A stretch of DNA of 64,000 nt from Spirosoma endbachense (GCF_010233585.1 NZ_CP045997.1:3497779-3561778), one strand, 5' to 3'. Counted from the first letter of the stretch, positions 43,686 to 52,776 are shown. Made by a program: numbers and translations. Notes: generated by a model from the letters alone, not told the origin.

Positions 43686-45323
43686 ATGCGAACCTATTGT
43701 ATATTTCCGGTTATTTTTCTGAGCCTAGTAGTTACATCAACTCTTGCCCAGACGCTTAGCTCTTCCAATCTACCCATTATACTGATCAATACCAACGGGC
43801 AAGCCATTCAGGATGAACCTAAGATCGTGGCTGAGTTGCGAATTATCGATAACGGAGCTGGTAAGCGAAATAATGTAACCGATAAACCTTCTTTCATCAG
43901 CAAAATAGGCATCGAAAAAAGAGGAGCTACTTCACAGCAATTTTTCCCTAAAAAACCATACGGCATCGAACTACGCGACACATCGGGGCTGAATTCGATC
44001 AATGCGTCTGTTTTGGGTATGCCATCGGAATCAGATTGGGTGCTTAATGCTACTTACAATGATAAAACACTTATCCGTGAAACGCTTACGTATGATCTTA
44101 ACCGGCAACTGAGCAAGTATTATACACCCCGGTATCGCTATTGTGAGGTTATTTTAAACAACAGTTACGAAGGAATTTACATTTTGTTCGAAAAAATCAA
44201 GCGTGACAAAAATCGCGTCGATATTTCCAGTATCAAAAAAACCGACGTGTCAGGCGATGCCCTGACAGGCGGTTATATTTTTAAAGTCGATAAAACAGAA
44301 GGTTCACCCTCTCGCTCCTGGGTTTCGCCCTATACGGGTGCTCAGGGCCAACGTATTCCGATTCAGATTGATCGACCAAAACCCGAAGATTTAGCCGAAG
44401 AGCAGTTTCAATACACGAAAAAATTTATAACTGATTTCGAAAATGCCTTACGGGGAGATCAATACCAGGATTCGACGGCTGGTTACCGCAACTACATCAA
44501 GGATGACTCGTTTGTTGATTACCTGTTATTAACGGAGATCTGTAAGAATGTAGACGGTTATCGGCTCAGTAGTTTTTTTTATAAGGATCGCGACTCAAAA
44601 GGCGGCAAACTGGTTATGGGGCCTATCTGGGATTATAATCTGACCTACGGCAATGCGAACTATTGCGCGGGTGACTCGTATCAGGGCTGGGCTTATGATT
44701 TCAACCGTACTTGCCCGACTGATTCGTATCAGATGCCGTTCTGGTGGGATCGGTTACTGAGTGACCGGGCCTTTGCCAAAAAGGTGCGAGTAAACTATCA
44801 GGCTTTACGCAAAACGATCTTAACAACTGATCGCATAAACACGTATATCGATTCAGTAGCGACGGTGCTGACCGAGGCCCGCGTTCGAAATTTTCAGCGA
44901 TGGCCAGTTATTGGCGTAGCCGTCTGGCCAAATAACTTCGTTGGCAAAACGTATGAGGAAGAAACCAGCTACCTGAAGTCATGGATAAGACAACGTTTAA
45001 GCTGGATGGACACGGCTATTTTACCGTTCGGCACCGACATTCTGGCAATAGAGCCAACGAATGCGTTTGATCTGCAAATCAATCCGAATCCGTCGGCGGG
45101 CGATATAACGGTACACTACCGGCTCGTCCACCGCTCCGATCTCCGGCTGACCATTACCGATGCAACCGGGCGAACGCTCCGAACTATCCTCTGGCCGGGT
45201 CAGGCTGCGGGCGAACACCAGCAAACCCTGCCAACGCAAAGTCTTCCAACGGCGCCAGGCACTTACCTGCTGCAACTAGATGCCGACGGACAACCCGTCA
45301 GCCGAAAAATCCTTAGGCTTTAA
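43686..45323 (+). CDS. Exported CotH-kinase-fold protein with T9SS sorting domain
   Basis: A 545-residue exported protein. Signal peptide MRTYCIFPVIFLSLVVTSTL then AQ. The CotH domain spans about 70-440: GIEKRGATSQQFFPKKPYGI, LNATYNDKTLIRETLTYDL, RYCEVILNNSYEGIYILFEK, the metal/ATP region MGPIWDYNLTYGNANY, and KSWIRQRLSWMD near its end. CotH proteins have an atypical kinase fold; the spore-coat member phosphorylates proteins. The last 85 residues are a T9SS sorting domain (INPNPSAGDITVHYRL, ITDATGRTLRTILWPG, APGTYLLQLDADGQPVSRKI), so it goes to the cell surface or medium. Substrate unknown. A hairpin separates it from the convergent repeat protein. Confidence 0.93.
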   Translation: MRTYCIFPVIFLSLVVTSTLAQTLSSSNLPIILINTNGQAIQDEPKIVAELRIIDNGAGKRNNVTDKPSFISKIGIEKRGATSQQFFPKKPYGIELRDTSGLNSINASVLGMPSESDWVLNATYNDKTLIRETLTYDLNRQLSKYYTPRYRYCEVILNNSYEGIYILFEKIKRDKNRVDISSIKKTDVSGDALTGGYIFKVDKTEGSPSRSWVSPYTGAQGQRIPIQIDRPKPEDLAEEQFQYTKKFITDFENALRGDQYQDSTAGYRNYIKDDSFVDYLLLTEICKNVDGYRLSSFFYKDRDSKGGKLVMGPIWDYNLTYGNANYCAGDSYQGWAYDFNRTCPTDSYQMPFWWDRLLSDRAFAKKVRVNYQALRKTILTTDRINTYIDSVATVLTEARVRNFQRWPVIGVAVWPNNFVGKTYEEETSYLKSWIRQRLSWMDTAILPFGTDILAIEPTNAFDLQINPNPSAGDITVHYRLVHRSDLRLTITDATGRTLRTILWPGQAAGEHQQTLPTQSLPTAPGTYLLQLDADGQPVSRKILRL

Positions 45324-45343
45324 GCAACACAATCCCAGTTAAT

Positions 45344-45380
45344 GAACCAGACAGATCCGGTAATGTGGTCTGCCTGGTTC
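45344..45380. terminator. Hairpin between convergent T9SS genes
   Basis: GAACCAGACAGA (45344-45355) pairs with TCTGCCTGGTTC (45369-45380) with one mismatch. It lies 20 bases after one stop and 14 before the other. Confidence 0.6.
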
Positions 45381-45394
45381 ACGATAACAGGTAC

Positions 45395-46882
45395 TTACTG
45401 CCTGATAATCTTCACTGTACGCACTTGATGACTAGTAGCCGCTTTTAGTAACAACAACCCTGGGGCTTGCTGGTCTAGCCGAAATAGCTGCTCTTCATAC
45501 ACACCTGCCGACTCAATTTGCCGACTTTCCAGCAAGCGGCCAGTCAGGTCACTTAGCCATAGTTTCACCGGCTGTCCCTGTGCTCCTTCGATCAGTACGC
45601 GTACTTGTTTCTGGACTGGATTTCCCATCAGGGTCAGTGATAAATTAGCGCTCGTTTCCGGTACGCCAGCACGAGCCCGTCCACAGGTCGCTTTCAGATC
45701 CCAGGTATAGGTGACGGTCTGGCCACTCTGACGCGCCATCAAGGTAAAAGGTTGCACATCATTGGCTGTCCGGCTGTCTTTGTCCACAAATTGGGCGGGA
45801 TTGGTTGTCCAATCGGTAATACCAACGGCTTTAAACTCAACCAGCGATCCATTCCCACCTGAGGTATTGAAGGTAATGGCCCCCGTAGTGCAGTCATAAG
45901 TGGGGGCCAGTAGCCATAGACCATTCCCCACAGGAGGCTGGGGATTGTTGCAATTGGAAGCCAGATAAGCGCTTAAATCAAATGTATAGCTCACGGTCTG
46001 GCCACTTTGGGTTGCCTGAATGGTAATAGGCTTTGGATCATTTCGTAATCCTTGTTCTACTATACCGAAGTTATCTGTAGCAGATGCCCGCGAAATACCG
46101 GGTGCACTATAGGTAATGGGTAATCCATTGCCACCGCTTGTGTTAAAGGTAATCGCCCCGGTAGCACAGTTATAGGTGGGAGCCAGCAGTGTTAACGAAC
46201 TGCCTGATGGATTAATAATCGTAATTGTAAAGCTGGTTGTAAACGGAGGGTTATTTGGAACGCGTGGATTAATCGCCGTAACCGTCACTGGATAAGTCCC
46301 CGCGGTAGTCGGACTCCCGCCTATTCCCACATAGAAGGCCGTTCTTGACAGCAGGCCGCTCGATAAACTCATTCCAGGCGGTAAGCCCGTTGCGCTAATA
46401 GGCCAGGTCAAATAATTATACGGCTCTCCCTCCTGATAGAAACCACTGCCAATCTGGAAGTCAGGGTAAGCCGTTATCGTCTGGCCGACCGTAAATGTTC
46501 GATCAGGGATGGCTGACCAAACCGGCACGGGTAACAGTGGACTGGCACAATAGGCAGCAAAGTTGAAGATATAGGTAGCAGTATGTCCACTCTGGGTCGC
46601 CTGAATCGTAATAGGTTTCGGATCGTTTCGCAACCCCTGTTCAACGATACCAGAATTATCGGTCACCGACGCCCGCGTAATACCCGGAGCCGAATAAATA
46701 ATGGTCGACCCATCACCATCGGCGGTGTTAAAAGTGATAGCCCCGGTCTGGCAGTTGTAGGAAGGTGCAGTCATTCTTAACGGGCCCTGGGCTACTACCG
46801 TAAAAGGCATGGCCAGAATCAAACTCAAAATCAGCATAACCAGCTCTCTACAGCTCGTTAGCGCTTCGTACTTGTTTTTCAT
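45395..46882 (-). CDS. Secreted repeat protein with Ig-like and T9SS sorting domains
   Basis: A 495-residue exported protein (signal ending near FTVVAQ). It contains three copies of a repeat of about 75 residues, starting near residues 36, 232 and 325: LLAPTYNCATGAITFNTSGG, then YSAPGI, then GIVEQGLRNDPKPITIQATQ and a YTF strand. Copies one and two are almost identical and copy three is diverged. Between the first two is a putative Ig-like domain (FTVGQTITAYPDFQIGSGF, SATGLPPGMSLSSGLL, AGTYPVTVTAIN). The C-terminal 75 residues are a T9SS sorting domain (LMGNPVQKQVRVLIEG, LWLSDLTGRLLESRQI, APGLLLLKAATS). Likely a surface adhesin-like protein; no catalytic motif. Confidence 0.88.
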   Translation of the reverse strand: MKNKYEALTSCRELVMLILSLILAMPFTVVAQGPLRMTAPSYNCQTGAITFNTADGDGSTIIYSAPGITRASVTDNSGIVEQGLRNDPKPITIQATQSGHTATYIFNFAAYCASPLLPVPVWSAIPDRTFTVGQTITAYPDFQIGSGFYQEGEPYNYLTWPISATGLPPGMSLSSGLLSRTAFYVGIGGSPTTAGTYPVTVTAINPRVPNNPPFTTSFTITIINPSGSSLTLLAPTYNCATGAITFNTSGGNGLPITYSAPGISRASATDNFGIVEQGLRNDPKPITIQATQSGQTVSYTFDLSAYLASNCNNPQPPVGNGLWLLAPTYDCTTGAITFNTSGGNGSLVEFKAVGITDWTTNPAQFVDKDSRTANDVQPFTLMARQSGQTVTYTWDLKATCGRARAGVPETSANLSLTLMGNPVQKQVRVLIEGAQGQPVKLWLSDLTGRLLESRQIESAGVYEEQLFRLDQQAPGLLLLKAATSHQVRTVKIIRQ

Positions 46883-47119
46883 AAAACAGATTTAGGGATA
46901 AACGTGAACTTCACTACCCGTTAATAGGCAGTCAGTGCAGAGCGTGAATGGATTTTAGAAAAAAAGTTTTGATGATGCTCTACGAAACGACAATTGGCTT
47001 TATCGGTTTGCTTTATCAATCAACTTTTGGTTTGACAGCTTTTGGCCAGATAACCCGATCTGAAAATCTCTGCCCAGCACGCTTACTAATTAATTGCAAG
47101 AAAATCAGGGTGATAGACT
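46883..47119. other. Divergent intergenic region before the cysteine-synthase gene
   Basis: A 122-codon frame starts at 46948 but runs into the next gene in the wrong register and has no protein character, so I see no gene here. The stretch should hold two divergent promoters. Confidence 0.4.
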
Positions 47120-47127
47120 TAAATTTG
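47120..47127 (+). promoter_or_regulatory. Candidate -7 promoter box for the cysteine-synthase-family gene
   Basis: TAAATTTG matches TAnnTTTG 71 bases before the start codon. A TTG at 47094-47096 could be the -33 element but is 23 bases upstream, slightly far. Confidence 0.35.
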
Positions 47128-47197
47128 ACCAGCTGGTATCAATTCTCTAGTAGCCATCACTCGGTAGTCTCCAGCATCATTCTTCGCCCTTATTTTT

Positions 47198-48136
47198 ATG
47201 CTAGACAACTACGCATCGACAACACTCCAGGCAATCGGCAATACGCCACTGGTCCGGTTAAATCAGGTCGTTCCGCCAAACAGCGCCGACGTTTTTGTCA
47301 AACTGGAATATTATAACCCAACCGGATCTTACAAAGACCGAATGGCACTGGCCATGATTGAAGAGGCCGAACGGAGTGGGGCTTTGAAACCAGGTATGAC
47401 CGTTGTCGAATGTACGGGAGGTAGCACCGGAACGTCGCTCGCGTTCGTCTGCGCCGTAAAAGGTTACTCTTTTCAGGTTGTAACATCGGATGCATTCGCG
47501 AAGGAGAAACTGCAAACCATGCGGGCGTTTGGCGCTGATCTGATCATTGTAGCCAGCGAAGGCGGCAGGATTACACCCGATCTGATCCCATCCATGCGCG
47601 AAAAAGCCCGACAGTTATCGGAAACCGACGGAACCTATTTTACGGACCAGATCAATAATCCAAATTCAATGAAAGGGTATTCACGCATTGGCCAGGAGAT
47701 TCTTCAGCAACTTGACCGACCCGTGGATGCTTTTTGCGGTGGCGTCGGCACGGCGGGTATGCTGATGGGCGTTTCCCGTGCTTTTCGTGAAGCGAACCAG
47801 ACCACCCGAATTATTGCGCTGGAACCCGCTTCGGCCCCATTGCTATCGACAGGTACTCGCGGCACACATACCGTAGAAGGTATTGGCATTGGTATGGTTC
47901 CCCCATTGCTGTCGAAAGACTTTTACGATGAAGTCAGAACGGTAGATGAAATCCAAGCGCGGCAAATGGCCCGAATGCTAGCAAAAAAGGAAGGCATCTT
48001 TGCGGGAATATCCAGCGGTTTAAATATTACGGCGGCCCTCCAGTTAGCTCAGGAGCTGGGACCAGGGCATACGGTCGTTACGGTTGCCTGCGATTCAGGC
48101 ATGAAATATTTATCAGGCAGTTTATACACAGACTAA
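47198..48136 (+). CDS. Cysteine synthase family PLP enzyme
   Basis: A 312-residue fold-type II PLP enzyme. It begins TLQAIGNTPLVRLNQVVPPN and has the cofactor lysine in YYNPTGSYKDRMA (Lys46), the substrate loop CTGGSTGTSLAFV, the PLP-phosphate glycine loop CGGVGTAGMLMG, and GISSGLNITAALQLA. This matches O-acetylserine sulfhydrylase/cystathionine beta-synthase relatives. TGSYKDR instead of the more usual GSVKDR, and CTGGSTGTS instead of TSGNTG, suggest a subgroup that may use another amino acid substrate, so I do not name it cysK. A palindromic element lies 20 bases after the stop. Confidence 0.9.
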   Translation: MLDNYASTTLQAIGNTPLVRLNQVVPPNSADVFVKLEYYNPTGSYKDRMALAMIEEAERSGALKPGMTVVECTGGSTGTSLAFVCAVKGYSFQVVTSDAFAKEKLQTMRAFGADLIIVASEGGRITPDLIPSMREKARQLSETDGTYFTDQINNPNSMKGYSRIGQEILQQLDRPVDAFCGGVGTAGMLMGVSRAFREANQTTRIIALEPASAPLLSTGTRGTHTVEGIGIGMVPPLLSKDFYDEVRTVDEIQARQMARMLAKKEGIFAGISSGLNITAALQLAQELGPGHTVVTVACDSGMKYLSGSLYTD

Positions 48137-48155
48137 AAATCTCAGTATTAGATTT

Positions 48156-48247
48156 AGGGCGTTGGCTTCGAACCGTGCCACCGCACGGCGGACCGTGGTT
48201 TATTAATCGTCATCAAGAACCGTGGCACGGCTCGAAGCCAAAGCCCT
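48156..48247. repeat. Palindromic intergenic element, copy D
   Basis: Arms 48156-48181 and 48222-48247 are 26-base inverted repeats with two mismatches; the right arm's complement begins AGGGCTTTGGCTTCGAGCCG. The core 48175-48200 is identical to that of copies A and C. It starts 20 bases after the cysteine-synthase-family stop and has no coding content. Confidence 0.85.
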
Positions 48248-48359
48248 GGAATTATTCATCTATCCAATCAAGACGCTCCTTAAGAGGGGTCATCAGCCCT
48301 TGTTTAATGACGTTAAAGTACTTCAACAAATGGTCAGTAATCCTGATGAGTATCGTTAA

Positions 48360-48419
48360 AATAAACGAATCACCCGCTATAGTCTCCGAAACTGAACTAC
48401 AGCGGGTGATTCGTTTATT
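48360..48419. terminator. Two-way hairpin terminator
   Basis: Perfect 19-pair stem, 48360-48378 with 48401-48419 (AATAAACGAATCACCCGCT and complement), loop 22 bases. It lies 13 bases past the stop of the convergent methyltransferase gene and also downstream of the plus-strand gene. Confidence 0.75.
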
Positions 48420-48431
48420 GATCGAAATAGC

Positions 48432-49118
48432 CTACGCTGTTTCCATCAGATCTTCAATATCGATCAACACGGGCGAATCATATAGTTTACGCATCATGAA
48501 ACCGTGTTCTTTCAAATACGACAGGTTGTATTTGCGCACCATTCCGTGAGTAGGAACCTCCTGACATTCCACATGATCAATGGCGTAGTTCGGGAAATAA
48601 CTGGCTACCTCATCCGGCGAAATACTGAACGGTGGTGTTGCCAGCGTAGGTGCATATTCGAGCGTATTGAGGAAACTCAGCGTGCCAACTGGTGCCAGCC
48701 ATTCGAGCGTTTGCAGGTAACGCATCCGCAACGGGCGTGGTAACGCGACCAGCGCGGCCCGGTCATAGACAACATCGAATGGTCCAATATCTTCGCGTTT
48801 CAGCGAGAAAAAATCACGGCAGAGAATGGTGATATTACCCGACACGAAACGGCTTCCGATCTGGCGGTAGGCCAACTGATTGTCCTCAAAAAACTGGTGG
48901 ATTGCTTTCTCAACAATTTCTACCCCAATGACCCGCGTTGCAAACCGGCTGAAATACAGTAGATCCAGCGATTTACCACAGAGTGGTACAAATACGGTTT
49001 GTCCTTCCAGAGCGAAAGGAGGCAGGTATTTAATGGCGTAAGGGTGAATGTCTTTACGATGAAAGCTGGTATAATGTCCTTCCAATTCCCAGGAGTTGAA
49101 CCAAAATGCTTTTTCCAT
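48432..49118 (-). CDS. Thiopurine S-methyltransferase (TPMT) family methyltransferase
   Basis: A 228-residue SAM-dependent methyltransferase. It shows the TPMT opening FWFNSWELEGHYTSFHRKDI, the SAM-binding strand TVFVPLCGKSLDLLYFSRFA followed by VIGVEIVEKAIHQFF, and FDVVYDRAALVALPRPLRMR, where the Asp-Arg of DRAAL is typical for this family. Bacterial members methylate thiols, thiocyanate, halides, selenium or tellurium oxyanions. The substrate cannot be decided here; detoxification is likely. It ends against a strong hairpin and begins in a 224-base gap before the ABC permease, so it is probably transcribed alone. Confidence 0.92.
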   Translation of the reverse strand: MEKAFWFNSWELEGHYTSFHRKDIHPYAIKYLPPFALEGQTVFVPLCGKSLDLLYFSRFATRVIGVEIVEKAIHQFFEDNQLAYRQIGSRFVSGNITILCRDFFSLKREDIGPFDVVYDRAALVALPRPLRMRYLQTLEWLAPVGTLSFLNTLEYAPTLATPPFSISPDEVASYFPNYAIDHVECQEVPTHGMVRKYNLSYLKEHGFMMRKLYDSPVLIDIEDLMETA

Positions 49119-49266
49119 GATAAAAGAGGATGCCGTTTCGGAATGCGTTTGATGTCACAAAGTTCCGAATCAGTTCCGCTTTGTTTTAGCGCGAATTCAC
49201 GGCTTTTGTAAAATGCGTAATTACCCGTACTCAACAGCGGAAAATCACGGACAAATTCCGTTAAAG

Positions 49267-49315
49267 CAACTCGGCTGTTGGCAGAAGCTACTTTCTTCTG
49301 CCAACAGCCGAGTTG
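49267..49315 (-). terminator. Hairpin terminator after the ABC permease
   Basis: Perfect 21-pair stem, 49267-49287 (CAACTCGGCTGTTGGCAGAA...) with 49295-49315, loop CTACTTT. It lies 28 bases past the stop of the permease gene on the minus strand. Confidence 0.75.
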
Positions 49316-49342
49316 AAACTGACTTTGTTAACTAACTTATTC

Positions 49343-51907
49343 TCACACTTCCGAGCGCAAAACATCTAACGGTGGGCGTACCAATACCTCGCGACTGTTG
49401 AAAAGACCGATCAATACGGTCAGAATCGTTACGATAGAAGCGACAATGATCAACGGTACCGCATTGGGTCGATACGGCACCTCGAACACAAATTGGGCCA
49501 ACGCCCAGGTACCGAGTATCGACAAAAGAATGCCCGACAGCGCGGCCAGCAGACCAAGCAGACCATATTCAAGCGCGGTAATGCGCAGAATCTGATTGCG
49601 GCTGGCCCCGAGCGTTCGAAGCAGGACACTTTCGCGCAATCGCTGGTATTTGCTGATAACCACCGAACTACCCAGTACCAGCAAACCAGTCAGGATACTA
49701 AAGAGGGCCATAAACTGAATGACGAATGAAATCTGATCCAGAATTTCGTCTACCGTTTTTAAGATTAACCCAAGATCAATAGCGGAAACATTCGGAAACT
49801 GACTGACCAGGCCGCGTTGTAGTATAGCCGAGGTCCGACTGTCGGGTACACGTGTCATCAGGACGTGAAACTGAGGAGCCTGTTCGAGCACGCCCGAAGG
49901 AAATACAACCAGAAAATTAGTCTGTACCCGATTCCATTCTACCTCCCGCGTTCCGCCAACAATGGCCGGTATCAGCATACCCTGCACATTGAAATTGAGC
50001 GTATCGCCGAGCTTCACGTGCAACCGATCCAGAAAATCTTTCTCGATGGAGACATAGATGTTGCCATTGGCCTGATAAGGTACTTTACCGGAAACCTGTT
50101 TCTCCGATGAAATCAATGAATCACGATACGTAACCCGATATTCGCGGGTGAATGCCCAGTTGGGTGTTTTTAGGGTAGTATCTTTTTTAGCGGATTCAGG
50201 CGTTTTTCCATTAACGTCCGTTAGGCGCATGGTCACGACAGGCACATCCTGCAAAACCGGCAATTTCTGCTGGTTAACCAGCGCACGCACGCCCGCGACC
50301 TGCTCCTTCTGAATATCGAACAGAACCATATTCGGTTGATTGCCGCTACCCGATAGTTCGACCCGGCCGAGTAGTAACCCCTGCGTCAGGTAGAGTGTTG
50401 CGATCAGGAAGGCACCCAGACCAATGGCCGTCACCAGAATTAACGTCTGGTTATTGGGTCGGTATAAATTGGCCAGACTCTGCCGCCAGACGTAACTCCA
50501 CGAGGTTGGAAAAAACTTCCGAACGAGCCAGATCAATCCCAAACCAAGCACGGTCAGGATGCCAAACGCCACGGTTAGTCCACCGGTAAAACCAATAGCC
50601 AGCATCAGGTTTTTCGTCTGTAAATAGGCGAATCCAACGATGAATCCGATAACAAGCAGGTATACCAGCCATCGCCACGGATCACGACCACTCAAATCAT
50701 CTTCATAAGACGTTCGGAGGGTTCGCAGGGGCGACACATTCCGAATCGCCAGCAAGGGCAGAAGAGCAAACAACACGGAAATAAGTAATCCTGTACCGAT
50801 GCCACCCAGTATGGCCGGAGCCGATAACGTGGTATCGACAGCAACCGGCAAAAACCGGCCGAACACCTGCGGCAATACCAGCTGTACTGCCGAGCCAACC
50901 AGAGCCCCAACTGTTGCCCCAATCAACCCCATCAGGGCGGTCTGGAACAAATAAATCAGCAAGGCCTGTCGTCCGCTGGCCCCAAGTGTTCGCAGGATTG
51001 CTACCGATGTAATCTTTTCCTTAACATACAATTGCACTGCACTGGCAACCCCTACGCAACCAAGCAACAACGCCACAAACGCAACCAGACTCATGTATTT
51101 GGTCAGATCGGCAAACGAACGACCTGTCTGACGTTTACGATCAGCAACGGTGTCGATGTTGACGCCTTCCTTATCCAGTTTTGTTGCATATTTCTTGATG
51201 TATGCCGACACATCGGTGCCGGGCGCAAACTGGTAGTAGTATTTGTAGGCTACCCGGCTACCGCGCTCCAGCAACCCCGTACTGGCCAGAAACTGACTTG
51301 GAATAAATACCGTCGGCGCAACCGTAGCGGCAATGGCCGCCTGTCCCGGTGTTTTGGTAACCCGGCCCGCAATCAGAAACGATAGTTTACCAACCTTCAC
51401 CGAATCGCCTGGCTGGGCACCAAGTTGAACCAGTAAGCCATCATCTACCAGAGCAATACGGCTTTGCGCCTGTCGGAATGTCTGAATAGCTGAAGCAGGT
51501 GCTACTTCCCAGGTTCCGTAGTACGGAAAATTACCTTGCAGACCTTTTATCTGGGCCAGTCGAACACCGCCCGTTTTAGGAATCGATACCAGTGACGCAA
51601 ACGAAACTTCATAGGCCCGGTCGCGACCCATCGTTTTAACCAATTGCAGGGTTTTGGCCGAAGGCGGACGCGTCCAGGAGAGTGTCAGGTCAGCGCCGAG
51701 CAGTTCACGAGCCTGATCGTCGATACTACGGGCCAGATTATCGCCAAAGGAGTTGATAGCAACCAAAGCCGCAATACCCAGCACAATGGCCGACATAAAC
51801 AGGAGCAACCGCTGCCGACTCCGGCGACTATCGCGCCAGGCCATTCGAAAAAGCCACGAGAAACCGGGCTTCGGATACAGCGTCGAATAAAATCGTGGTG
51901 AGTCCAT
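49343..51907 (-). CDS. FtsX-type ABC transporter permease (YbbP-like)
   Basis: An 854-residue permease with two FtsX/MacB-type membrane modules and large periplasmic domains. The N-terminal start WRDSRRSRQRLLLFMSAIVL and GIAALVAINSFGDN, the first three-helix block around 275-390 (KYMSLVAFVALLLGCVGVAS), two or more central helices, and the final block around 740-845 (LVLGSSVVISKYQRLRESVL, LRTLGASRNQILRITALEYG) match the long E. coli YbbP type of about 800 residues. It acts with the ATPase encoded 49 bases upstream. The YbbAP-type complex is thought to handle lipids or hydrophobic compounds at the envelope, and the neighbouring esterase supports that. Confidence 0.93.
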   Translation of the reverse strand: MDSPRFYSTLYPKPGFSWLFRMAWRDSRRSRQRLLLFMSAIVLGIAALVAINSFGDNLARSIDDQARELLGADLTLSWTRPPSAKTLQLVKTMGRDRAYEVSFASLVSIPKTGGVRLAQIKGLQGNFPYYGTWEVAPASAIQTFRQAQSRIALVDDGLLVQLGAQPGDSVKVGKLSFLIAGRVTKTPGQAAIAATVAPTVFIPSQFLASTGLLERGSRVAYKYYYQFAPGTDVSAYIKKYATKLDKEGVNIDTVADRKRQTGRSFADLTKYMSLVAFVALLLGCVGVASAVQLYVKEKITSVAILRTLGASGRQALLIYLFQTALMGLIGATVGALVGSAVQLVLPQVFGRFLPVAVDTTLSAPAILGGIGTGLLISVLFALLPLLAIRNVSPLRTLRTSYEDDLSGRDPWRWLVYLLVIGFIVGFAYLQTKNLMLAIGFTGGLTVAFGILTVLGLGLIWLVRKFFPTSWSYVWRQSLANLYRPNNQTLILVTAIGLGAFLIATLYLTQGLLLGRVELSGSGNQPNMVLFDIQKEQVAGVRALVNQQKLPVLQDVPVVTMRLTDVNGKTPESAKKDTTLKTPNWAFTREYRVTYRDSLISSEKQVSGKVPYQANGNIYVSIEKDFLDRLHVKLGDTLNFNVQGMLIPAIVGGTREVEWNRVQTNFLVVFPSGVLEQAPQFHVLMTRVPDSRTSAILQRGLVSQFPNVSAIDLGLILKTVDEILDQISFVIQFMALFSILTGLLVLGSSVVISKYQRLRESVLLRTLGASRNQILRITALEYGLLGLLAALSGILLSILGTWALAQFVFEVPYRPNAVPLIIVASIVTILTVLIGLFNSREVLVRPPLDVLRSEV

Positions 51908-51956
51908 TATTGAGGAGTAACTGAGAGAATAAAATAGAGGTCAGCAATTCACCTGA

Positions 51957-52646
51957 TCACTCATTTACTAATTGGAGCGAATCAGAGACAACGGTGCCTC
52001 CTTTTATGCGAATAACCCGCTGGGTGCGGGCAGCTAACTCCAAATCGTGTGTGACTAGAACCAGTGTTGTGCCTGCTTCACGATTCAGCTTAAAGAGTAG
52101 ATCGACAACCGTCGCGCTGGTGTCGGCGTCGAGGTTACCGGTGGGTTCATCGGCAAACAGCAGTTTAGGCCGATTCGCAAAGGCACGGGCGAGCGAAACC
52201 CGTTGTTGCTCACCACCTGAGAGTTGAGTGGGATAGTGATGCCCGCGCTGGCCCAAACCAACTCGTTCCAGAAGGGCCTGGGCGGTTTTCTGTGCTCCTT
52301 TTTCGCCCCTCAGCTCCAGCGGCACCATTACGTTTTCAAGGGCCGTAAGGGTAGGCAGAAGCTGAAAATTCTGGAAGATAAATCCGACGTACTGGTTCCT
52401 GATAGCCGCCCGCTGGTCTTCCGAGAGCGTATCCAACCGAATATCGTTCAGATAGACACTCCCCGACGAAGCACGGTCTAATCCCGCACAAAGCCCAAGT
52501 AAGGTGGTTTTGCCACTACCCGATGGGCCAACAATGGAAAACGTATCGCCCGGTTCGAGCGTAAAGTTGACGCCATGCAGAACCGTTAGTTCCCGGCCAC
52601 CACTTTGATAGGTTTTTGTAAGATTTTCGACGTGTAGAATACTCAT
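51957..52646 (-). CDS. ABC transporter ATP-binding protein (YbbA/LolD-like)
   Basis: A 229-residue ATPase of the MacB/LolD/YbbA group. Walker A is GPSGSGKTT at 40-48, the Q loop is in VGFIFQNFQLLPTLTA, the signature LSGGEQQR starts at 142, Walker B is LLFADEPTGNLD at 162-173, and the switch His lies in LVLVTHDLELAAR. Length and motifs match YbbA. The permease starts 49 bases downstream and the TesA-like esterase is divergent, the same order as ybbA-ybbP and tesA in E. coli. The region before its start contains element F and CACAGAG-type short repeats. Confidence 0.95.
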   Translation of the reverse strand: MSILHVENLTKTYQSGGRELTVLHGVNFTLEPGDTFSIVGPSGSGKTTLLGLCAGLDRASSGSVYLNDIRLDTLSEDQRAAIRNQYVGFIFQNFQLLPTLTALENVMVPLELRGEKGAQKTAQALLERVGLGQRGHHYPTQLSGGEQQRVSLARAFANRPKLLFADEPTGNLDADTSATVVDLLFKLNREAGTTLVLVTHDLELAARTQRVIRIKGGTVVSDSLQLVNE

Positions 52647-52723
52647 GGAACCAAAAAGGTTGTTCTAAACACAGAGATAACGGAGATTTACACAGAGCAC
52701 ATAAATCAGGAGTTCGTTACGCG

Positions 52724-52776
52724 GAATGTGGTATCACGGTTTATGGATGGACCGGCTTTACCGTGGTACCGCGTTC
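52724..52776. repeat. Divergent relative of the palindromic element, copy F
   Basis: GAATGTGGTATCACGGT (52724-52740) pairs with ACCGTGGTACCGCGTTC (52760-52776). All three departures from perfect pairing are U-G pairs in plus-strand RNA. It shares the CACGGT/ACCGTGG heart of copies A to E. It lies in the divergent promoter region of the ATPase and esterase genes. Confidence 0.55.

Noticed and set aside
46948-47316. 122-codon frame overlapping the cysteine-synthase gene start
   Set aside because: It runs 119 bases into the enzyme's coding region in another register and has no recognisable protein features.
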